Positions 48,046 to 58,500 of a stretch of DNA of 64,000 nt are shown piece by piece. How positions within the stretch are numbered: the stretch's first letter is position 1; each line of letters begins with the position of its first letter. The notes below the pieces were generated by a model. It was given only the letters and a program-made list of their open reading frames with translations. It did no database searches and was not told where the DNA came from. The position numbers and the translations under genes were made by a program. Source of the stretch: Haliclystus octoradiatus (lineage: Eukaryota; Cnidaria; Staurozoa; Stauromedusae; Haliclystidae); the NCBI GenBank assembly GCA_916610825.1, contig OU744451.1:7879441-7943440 (forward strand), written 5' to 3'.

Positions 48046-48484
48046 TTTATTATTTTATGTCGTTCGGATTTTCGATGTTGAGCCAGCCGTACATCTTGAA
48101 TTCGCATATAACTCGCTGATCAAAGCTGATCAAAAAATATAACATACTGATCAAGTTTGATCAGGCTGTGATCAAACTTTTAAGACCAAAATGATCTACA
48201 TCGAAGAAAGTGGTGCGGCCAGCTCGATAGACGTGTTACGAGATCTTTCTTAAATAGAAGATACGCGCTGTGCAGGATAATGCTCCCATCATAAAAGTCC
48301 TTAACAAAAACAAAGCCTTTTATTTATTTGAATTTAAAATGTTTAAAAAAGTTAATTTGTCTGTATCTTTAATATAAATGTTTTTAATAAATATTTAATA
48401 TAGTTAATGTATATTTAATATTCCGAGGGATCATTGCTTATATATTTTAAGATAATATAATAATAATAATAATATAATAATATT

Positions 48485-48600
48485 AATAGGTGGATTGTTC
48501 CACACCAGATCTTGGTATAGTGCTCAATGAAATTAATCAGAGCATTTATATAAAATGAGAGTCAAAAATGAAACATTCTAGATTTCCGCAACTTCCGCAA
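48485..48600 (+). repeat. Dispersed repeat with GTTCCACACCAG, copy 2
   Basis: GGTGGATTGTTCCACACCAG, then TCTTGGTATAGTGCTCAATG and ATTAATCAGAGCATTTATA. Same family as 13380-13470. Confidence 0.65.
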
Positions 48601-48994
48601 GATAATATAATATCAATGAATTATGAAGTAAGGATATATTTGCCAACGTTAAATTAGAGATAATTTCAAGGCTATCAAAGTGCATATCCAAGATATTGAG
48701 AAGTTGCTTCTTTAGATTAGATCGAAGCATTTTCTATTCGTACTATGATGTTCTCGTGTTTTTGCATTGCGTGAACATATTCCCTTCGAAAATGCAGTCA
48801 AAGTGCCACGATATTGTGTCTCCCTTTTTTCCACAACCATGGAAATCTTGAAAAAATATATCTCTACATCTTGGGGCTGAACGTTGAAACGATCATTCTG
48901 AAAGCAAATTGTCATTTGGTTAGACCCTTTAATCCAAGAGATAGAAACTTGAAATATTTCTTGTTTTTTCCTTTTGAACTTTAACCCCTCTTCT

Positions 48995-49200
48995 GGAAAA
49001 TAAACGCGTTCTTGGTGGCGGAAAATAAACGCGTTCTTGGTGGCGGAAAATAAACGCGTTCTTGGTGGCGGAAAATAAACGCGTTCTTGGTGGCGGAAAA
49101 TAAACGCGTTCTTGGTGGCGGAAAATAAACGCGTTCTTGGTGGCGGAAAATAAACGCGTTCTTGGTGGCGGAAAATAAACGCGTTCTTGGTGGCGGAAAA
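48995..49200 (+). repeat. 25-bp minisatellite, about eight near-perfect copies
   Basis: CGCGTTCTTGGTGGCGGAAA followed by ATAAA repeats every 25 bp from 49005 to 49180, with no difference that I can see between units. It lies 370 bp downstream of the RWDD1 stop. Being 25 bp long it is open in several frames, giving artefactual repeat ORFs. Confidence 0.97.
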
Positions 49201-49568
49201 AGTCATTGAAATTGCTATCAGGGCCAAAGGCCAAAGGATCCATCATAGGTCTTAAGTATATGATTTTCAAATAGTACCCTGCTAATTGGGAATCATATTT
49301 TATAATAAATAATTAACATTGCAAGAAAAAATTCATTGTTGACAATCGAAAAATGGACAATATATGATCATATGATATTAAAAAAATGTAGATCATTCTA
49401 TTGTTTGGAGTGGAAGCAAAAGAGAAATATCGGTAATTAATTAATTAATTTTGCTTATTTTTTAGTGCCATTTTTAAAAGTAATATAAAGTCTATAAATT
49501 CATGTTTGCATTACATCATCGAGAGCTTTAATCTGCTTCTTAAAAAGAAATAATTTAGAATAATACAT

Positions 49569-49574
49569 TTTTAT
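49569..49574 (-). promoter_or_regulatory. AATAAA overlapping the RWDD1 stop codon
   Basis: GAATAAAAATG places AATAAA across the TAA stop. If used, the 3' UTR would be about 20 nt; otherwise a signal further downstream is used. Confidence 0.35.
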
Positions 49575-52500
49575 TCAAGTTCAAGTTCTTCATCGAGTTC
49601 TGCGTCAATATCGAGATCTTCAAGGTCTTGAAATAGTGATTCATCAACTTTAACACCAGCTAAAACAAAAATATAATCTATTTAGGAAAGGATTCTGTCC
49701 AATACTGCAAACGAATTTGGATCCAAGTGAATTGATAAGAAGACGTAAGTAATATTGGCGAAAGTAGGGCGTGGCAGAGCAACCGAACTTCAGATCTGAT
49801 TTTCTGGTCTACTGTGGTTTAAATCCTTCGACGGTCAACTCAGCCTGGACTTTATCTATAAAACATCAAATAAATACCATCTTTGGCGGCTGGAACGGTC
49901 CATATTCCAGAGGGAATTGCATTTGAATAGCTGCGGCGCACCGTTGCTTATCGACGATCGAGACCTACCTGCCATGAAATCTGTTGAAATTGATCTGCAG
50001 TGTCGCGGCTGAGATAAAAAAAGTGCGCTTAAAATCATTGCTCTCAGCGAAAAGAGACACTCCTCTAGAAATAGGGGAGTAGTATGGGTGCCTTCGGTAG
50101 GGTGATACCGCCTCAGATACTTTACTACGGGGAGGATGTCCAGCGAAGGTGATCAACAAATGTGATCAAGACATATATATATTTTTACTAACTTTCCGAG
50201 TAGAATTGCGCATCTGAATCTTTCAATGTGTCATCTCTTTCAAATAATTGACGTCCTGCAATATAAATTAGACAGAATTGATCAATTATTTTATTAGGAG
50301 AACAATGAGAACACTTTCAAGAGTACATGATCATTAAAGTACGTGGATAGCCGTCCGGCACTCAATTTGCGCATGCGTAATACTGTTCGACCGGACGGCT
50401 ATACACTTCGATCATTAAATCAGGACATCATGTATGGATTAGCATATGGAACTCTAGGCCTAATAATTACACAGTATTTTAGGGTATCTGATGCAGATGA
50501 TTCTTGGATAGTACAATCAATAACTGATCAAGGCACAGCTACGCAGCCAGCGAGCTGTCTAGGAATATCATATAATAAATTGTAGGCAAGGTACTACATC
50601 ATAATCATCACTATAACCACAGTTCATGAACAGTTTATGAAAATTCGGGTCATGTAACGTTCATGAATTCCTGACTGTTTTTCGCAAAACCATCAGATTT
50701 TGGCATATCAAAGTAAATGGATCTTGGGGCCAGTCAAAGGGGGTAGCTGTATAGATATTTGAACATACAGTCAAACCTGTTATAACCGTCACCTCTATAC
50801 AGCGGCCACCTGTCTATAGTGGTCACTCTTTCAATTTCTAAAATAGTATTTTCTATTCAATCAAACCTGTATATGAAGGCCACCTGTCTATAATGGTCAA
50901 TTAATTTTTTGTAAAACGTTGTCTTACTGATTGAACATACGGCTCAATGCAAAATATAGCAGAGCTTAAATAATAAAAGTCAGAGAATCAGACAGTCATG
51001 TTTGCTACTTGAAGTTTCACGCCGAGGCGATCATCAGGCAATCTATTCAATGATAAAAAAACATTATACCTTCTAGATACATACAAAAATAGTTATTGTT
51101 ATTAAGGCTATTGTTAATTTATGTATATAGGTTATTCTATTGTTCTTTATTCCGGCGATGCTGTAATAATATATCATGTTTTAAATTTTGACCGGTAAAA
51201 TTTGTTTTCATGTCTACATTTTGATATTATTTCGGTTTTTTTAGTGGTCAATCTATCTACATCTCTTGACTGGCCGTTATATACAGGTTTCACTGTATCA
51301 CCTTGGTAGCAATTACAAAATCAAACTTAATGCTACCAGTGAAGCTGGTCTGACACGTAATTCTTTATGAGACCATACTGATGTTATAGTTCGTCAGATA
51401 TCGCAACTGCAGTCACAGCTAACGAATAGTAAAGATGGAAATTTAACACTGGACTGACCTGTTAATTTTTTGTTTGGGTCGTCTGCAACTATTTTTGCAG
51501 GAATATACTTTAATTTTTCTTTCATTTCTTCACCAAATTGAATTCTCCAAGCTAAGAAGTTTTCTAATGTTACAGGTGTGCCGTGAAACTGTATAAAAAA
51601 AATAACAGACAATGAAAACAATTGTATTACTTGCACTTACTTATAGTCAGGGTCCGACAAAAGGTTCAGCCTTCGGGAATCCTAGAGGCAGTTCAACATT
51701 TTTTTCTGCATTTTTTGTTGATGTTTGACCAATAAATCATCAAACACATCAATTTTCTTCTGAATTTGCTCTAGTCTTACAGAATCTAAGATCCTAGGAC
51801 TCCTACCTTTGTCGGACTCTTCTTATAGTTTATATTATTTTATGTAATGTGCATAATACTCTCAGTAGCAGGGAAGCATAGTAGTCAAATAATCTTTGAG
51901 TGAAAAATAAAATAGCCTACTTGATCTTGGATAAGTTAGGTCTGAAAATGATGTAGAATCGCTCAGTTTATTAATAACATAAGTCGATTCCCCCGAGGGA
52001 AATTATGTAAAACAGTACCTTAGATATATTACCTGATAACATATGGAAAAATGGGAAACAACTATTCCTATCAAATTCAAATGTAAACCATGAAGATTTG
52101 CAGGACTTCAAAAAACATTGATGGGAAAACTTGTTTGAATCGAGGCAAAGTCGCGTTTGGATACCAGTGGCTTGAAAAATGGCATACAGTTTTACACTTT
52201 TTGCCCGCAAGGCGCGATGGTCAATTTTATGCTTTTAATATTAAATCTATTTCAAGTAGAATTTCTAACTTTTCCTAGTGAATTTCAAAAATCTCAATTC
52301 GATTTCAGAAACTTATGAGTTTCATACAGATAATCATTTTATAGGTAACTGCCGATTTCATTTTATCATACTTTTTTATTTTCCACTACAGATATACACT
52401 ATAGATCTAAAAAGAACAAATGTCTGTCTGAAACACAGGCTTGTACTATTTCCTATTGTTTTATCTTAATTATCTTAATCTATTGGTTTCTTCAAAGATT

Positions 52501-55500
52501 TTTGCATTCTGATAATGAGCAACCAGGCAATCTTAAATGAATATGAATAATACTACCAATAATGAATACCACCAATGAATATATTGAATATCATTAAATA
52601 ATACATATGGTGATTTATGGATATTGGAAATGCTTTACTTTTTAATTCTGAAAAATTGCAATTCTTGTGATTAGTATACGGAAGATTTTCGTTTGGAGAT
52701 TTTTACTGTAAAGATTTCCCCTATCCTGGGAGAAGGACTAGAATTTTTCAATGAATTCAGGATAATTGAATATTGCTTGTAAAAGTAGATTGCCATAAGA
52801 ACGTGCAACACATCATACAATGTAAAAAAAACTGTTGCAGTGGCCCATACCAGCAAGTGTCTGGATGCAATAAAATATTCCACGTTTTGCTAGTTTCTCG
52901 CTAGATCTAACCTCTGAAGCAAACTAATCGATTTGTCGACTTTTATTATCATTAAAGTTATTCTTACAACAAAAATCTATCACTGTTTCAATCTACTTGT
53001 AGCATATATTTATTCAAAGCATTTTGGCTGTTTTAATCACCGAATTAATGTATTCATAGATTTTAATTTAGATCAACAGATTCAACAAAAGTTTGAAGTT
53101 TTCTTTACTAAAAAAGAGAATTGTTAACAGAAAGGGAAGTAGACTATCTCCGCCTGAAGATTGAATATTCATAGTTTTCATCGCATAAAAAAAATTCTAA
53201 AGAAATACCTAATTTATAAATTACTCGATAGAAATTTGGGAAGGATACACATATATTATATATACACATCTATTAACATGAAGAAAGACACAATACATGA
53301 TGATAAAGGTAAACAAATAAAAATAAAATACCATAGCTTGATAGCCTACATGATTCGAAACATACCCTCTTTTCGTCCTCCTTCCTTCTTGCCATTTCTA
53401 TTTTGTATTTTTCATCTTCTCTTTCTTGTTTAATATTTTCAATAATTGTTTCTAATTTATCTTGTCCTGCGCTCACAAGTGTAAATATCATTACCATTCC
53501 TAGGTTTTCATCACCCTGTTTAAAGAATACAGAATACAAATCAATACACAATAATAGGCATTGTGAAAATGTATAATTAATAGCATAGACTTAATAATAA
53601 TATAATAGTAATAGTGGGATTGTTCCACACCAGTAGGCCTACTTTGTATAGTCCCAGGTGTATAGTGCTATCATGTTTCATTTTTAACTCTCATTCTGAT
53701 TAATAGCATAGTAATAATAGTCAAGTGTACACACACATTCAGGGTCAGATAAAAGTAGGAATCCTACAATCCTAGATTCCGGAAGGATAGAGCAAATTCA
53801 GAAGAAAATCGATATTTTTATGATTTATTGGTCAAACCTCAACAAAGTCATTCAGAAGAATATGTTGAAATGCCTCTAGGATTCCAGAAGGCTGAAGTTT
53901 CTGTCGGACAATGCACAAATTTATGTAAAAGTGTTCAATGTTCATTTGAAACAGAGCATAAAGATAAATTGCACTTTGCCTCAATCTTGTTTTCAATTTA
54001 ATCAATAGCATACAATTGTATTGGCCTAGCCATTACGGCAAAGCCAGTTCCTCGATCACTGTGAAGTACTGATGATGACTAATGGCCAGAAATAACTTCT
54101 ACTAATAGTAGGCCTATATATCTATAAATAGAATTTGATTTAGAAGATGAAATAATGTTTCATCTACAATATGCAACTTTCATGTTGCTTGATAGGATCT
54201 CTGGTACTGTAGCAGCACAATAGTCATTGATTGAACAATTTGAAAAATCTTAAGCAAAAATTCTAATAATAATCCAACATGATAGTATGACAACATCAAA
54301 GGGAACTTCACTGTGTCCAAATTTGATCCAAATCCAATTTGATTCGATCAGATCCCATTATCTTTAATTATTATAGATTAAATCAATCAGAGGAATTTTG
54401 AGAAAATATTTATATCGTTTTTGCAGTTTCCATTGTAATTGATTAAAAGTTTCCTTGTAAAACATTTTAAAATGAAAGTTACTGACGAGCAATAATTTAG
54501 TAAGGTCATCTCATAAGTAATATAGATGAAATTGAGTCCATTTGCTTGTTTAGTGATGGACATTGCTCTTTGATAAAAAGCATTTCGTAAATTTACAATC
54601 AAATTGATTGTGACAATGCCAAAAAATGGTAAAATTATCAAAAATCTCATTTTTGAAAATAGCGACAAGTTTATCCAACATCACTTCATTCACACAAGCA
54701 ACATTTGAAATTATCAACAACACAGTGTTGACTAAATAATAAACAAAATAGTTCACACTTTCCGCAAACTATTTGGTTTAGAACATTAACCAGCCTCAAT
54801 CTGTGACTGTTTGGTACGCTTTTTAAGAGCATTTGTTGATCTTACAAACCCTGTTTAACTATGTAATTCTCCTATATTTATGATGCCACCAAAGCTAAGG
54901 CGAGAGTTGCTTGGCACGTTGAATTTCAATTTTCAAAGATGTGGTCAGCCATTTTGAAAATATGGTTTCATAGGTTTTTGTCCTGGTTTGTTTTTACCGC
55001 TTTGATGTTGTGTGATAGCTTCATAGAAGTTAACCAATCATATTGCAATAATTATTTGTAGCAAAACCTTGCTATGTTCCAAGAATAACAAACGAATGGT
55101 ATGCCCTTACCTGTTCATTTATTAATTCTAACATTTCATTAATGTGATCATCTGTTATACCATCTGAGTGAGTCACGTCTACAAGGGGACGTTCATCTGG
55201 GTATGTAGGGGTATACGTGAATGATAGTGTTGCTGAAACTATAAAAATGATTCGAATTAGCACATGGTATTGTATGCATGCACCCTGTATGTGAGCCAAT
55301 CTATCTAATACAAAGCAATTGGCGCACAGTTTTCTATGAGCTATTGATATTTGGCGTACGAGAGGGCACGTACGGAGAACCGGAAAAGGCATCAGAAAAT
55401 CACGAGTCACCACAACGACTGAATTTTGCCTTTTTGAGTTTTCTACTGAAGTGACTCAAGTGCGTCAAATATCAATAGCTCATAGGAAACTGTGCGCCAA

Positions 55501-58500
55501 TTGCTTTGTATCATACTTAGCATAACTTTACTAGCATTTACACAACTTTCTTGCTCATGAAGTTTTTTCCTTTCTGTGAAAACTTCTGATCAAATTGAAA
55601 ATCCTCATTTGTGTGATACCGTATCAAGTTCGAATTGTAAGATCGACTATGTTTTTGAACCTAGTTTTGCTATAGTGATTTGGCGTCAAACTCTAAAACA
55701 ATCAGATTATTCGAATCATTTTCGTTATAATACAAACACCATTGGCTTATTTTCCATGATAAGTTCTCAAGTTGAAATATTTGTAATGGAACTAACTTAT
55801 GAATTTAAGCCACAGAGATTTTTACCCTCTATTTATGCTATTAGATAATTTTTATTATTGTAAATGTTTAATTAGTTATAATTGAGTTTAACTTCTTATC
55901 TCAACACAATGACAAAGACGTCAGAATTTTATGCACAAAACCATAAATTGAAGGGCCTTTCATTTGCAATCATGGCTACAGAGGGTCAATCGTCTCTTAA
56001 AATGACAGATTACTAAAGCATAATAATCAAATATCAAATATGAAGTAGGCCAAGTGCCAACTTTTTAGCTTTAGCTTAACTTATTTCTTATTATATTTAT
56101 GACTTAATGTCATTGCAACTTTGATTTCTATGGTCTGAAATACGCAGCGTAATATTTTTGAAAATTATAATAATTCGACAGCAAAACTAATTGATCCTTC
56201 GTTTTCAAGATACAATTGACCCTCCACATCCATGACTTTTAATGAGACGGCAGAGACGCCTTACAAAAGCGTTCCACACTCAAATTGTGATATCATGGAA
56301 CATCCTCTATACAAGACAGAACTTTAATTCATTAAAATAGTCAATGACTTGCCTAGGTCTATACATTTGCTACATCATTTCATACTTTATCCAAATTTTC
56401 ATTCCTATCCGAATTTCATATTTATCAGTAATTTCTATTCCAGCTTACAGTGCTGTGCAATGCATTTCCTATAGTAGGGAAATCATGCTTACAATCTTAT
56501 CAATTACTTATAGCCTAACAATGTAACGTCAAAAAATATAAGTCCGTTAAACAACCAAAAGCCTCATACATAAAGCAGGACAAATTGGAAAAGAAAAGCA
56601 GATATTTAATTTTACAACAAACAAAGTATATAGGGTGACACCACCTGTAATCCTTGTTTGATTTTAGCCAATGAGTAGCTCGGATTTTGTCCAATGAAAG
56701 AAGTTTGAGTATTAAACATTGATAATGCATAAAAAGAAAATTATATTTAATCCACCTACCTTCAATCATTTTATTATCGCCATCTGTTCCTGATGCATTC
56801 AAACTGATTTCAAACGTTCTTGGATCTTCATTAGTACCTTTGAAAATCAATTAACAGTTGAACACAACATTAGAAAACTAAGAAATTGTAAAAAAAAACA
56901 TAACATCAGGATTTAATATTGTATTTACATCAATGTATAATTGTCTTTTGGCCAAAACGATAATAGGATATTTGACAATTCACTATTCGATTCTAATTGA
57001 ATATAAATTAAATTGTAAACTTTTGTTATAGAACTATTGTTACCAATCTAGTATTTAACAATAAAAACACAAAAAAAAGTTTTCCACGACTGATAAGAAA
57101 TGTGCTGAAAACATCAAATTCAAGTTTACAATCTTAGGTACCGTAGATTTTGGATATAAAAAAATTTACATTTAGGAATATAAATAGAAAATAGACTACA
57201 ACTGTTTGTTTGCTTTGACATTGGTTAATTCAAGTCATCATGTCATCTTTCATCTTAATGTCTATTCAATCAATTAACTGTCATATAGCAATCAGAGCCT
57301 GAAATAGAACTAAATGGCATTCGTGTTTATGTATGTATGTATGTATGTATGTATTTTGTAGCACAATGGCTAACAGGCAAATAAACAAAGGAGGATATTT
57401 TTAAATGTATCCTCACTTACATGTGACCTTTAAAAAAAAGTATATATATATAAAGAAAACTATGTTATCAGAAATAATTAACAGGCAAAGGAAAAGTTAC
57501 AGAACTGTGATAAATTAACGTGATAAAGTTTAAATTTGAATGTTTGTAAAGAACTAGACGATATAACTTCTTCAGGAAGAGAGTTCCATGGCTTGATTAT
57601 TCTATTTGCAAAGTAATGTTTGCAACAGTCATAGTTAAATGATTTAGTTGGGTAAAGCGTCAGTGAATGTCCACGCAAGGAATATCTGGAATGTTTAATA
57701 GTGAAAAATTCATCTGGAGCCAAATCAATCAAGTTTTTCAAAATTCTAAAGACCATGTGAAGATCAAACTTAAGGCGGCGTAATTCTAGAGACTCAAGGT
57801 TGAGGTAGGCAAGACGATCTACATAGGGCTTGTAAGAATTATTTTTCAAACAAACATATCTTGTGAAAGAGCGCTGAACATTTTCTAAAATATTTATGTC
57901 CTTGATGAGATAGGGATTCCAGACTGGCGTAGATGACTCAAGCATTGGTCTGACGTATGTTGTGAACGCTTTCACTAACAGCTCCGGGTTATTTGAGGAA
58001 AAGCATTTCTTGATTAGGAAAGAACGGTTTTTTGCTTTAGCGGCTAGCATGGAACAGTGTTCTGTGAACTTTAGATCTGCAGTTAGTAGGGTTCCAAGAT
58101 CTTTCACAGAAGATGAACGTGATAATGCCGTTCCATCTAACTGATACGCAGCATCCAAAATAGATGATTTCCCAAATGAAAGTACAGAGCATTTCTCTTG
58201 GGCAATTTTGAGTTGCCAGCGTTCTCCCCAGGAGGAGATGTTTTCAAGTGTAGAATGTAGAGGAGTACTGTCAGTGGTAAATCTTTTAAACGAAATCTTA
58301 GCATCATCAGCAAAGAGTTTTATACCACAGTTGAGTTCCAAGCAGCTTACAATGTCATTTATATAGACAATAAAAAGAAGAGGGCCTAAAACTGAACCCT
58401 GAGGTACACCACTTAGTACAGGGAGGATTCCCGATGTTGAATCTCCGACAGCTACCTGTTGGGTGCGACCAGTCAAAAAAGATTTTATCCATTTTAAAAG

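Larger units (their letters stand above)
45566..48232. mobile_element. Foldback-type DNA transposon with long tandem-repeat inverted arms
   Basis: The two ends are long inverted repeats. A unique outer arm (45566-45776, inverse of 48045-48232) contains TCGAGCTGGCCGCACCAC and clusters of TGATCA. Inside each arm is an array of 160-162-bp units: about seven on the left (45777-46964) and about three on the right (47487-48045), in opposite orientation. A spacer of about 520 bp (46965-47486) separates them and has no transposase ORF. The whole is flanked by an 11-bp direct repeat GTGTTACGAGA (45555-45565 and 48233-48243). The structure matches foldback/Mutator-like non-autonomous elements; a long target duplication (FB and MULEs have 9 bp) agrees. 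Exact termini are uncertain because the last 5-8 bp of the arms do not match. Confidence 0.88.
44072..49568. other. Intergenic region, acidic-protein gene to RWDD1
   Basis: Holds the foldback element, a GTTCCACACCAG repeat and the 25-bp minisatellite. The rest is AT-rich with no supported gene. Confidence 0.6.

Noticed and set aside
45566-48232. CRISPR-like array of regularly spaced repeats
   Set aside because: Eukaryotic context; units are contiguous without unique spacers and occur as inverted arms.
48712-49270. Repeat-protein ORFs (RVYFPPPRTRLF type) over the minisatellite
   Set aside because: A 25-bp unit translated in a fixed frame gives a 25-residue repeat automatically; flanking codons show no signal peptide, exon or family.
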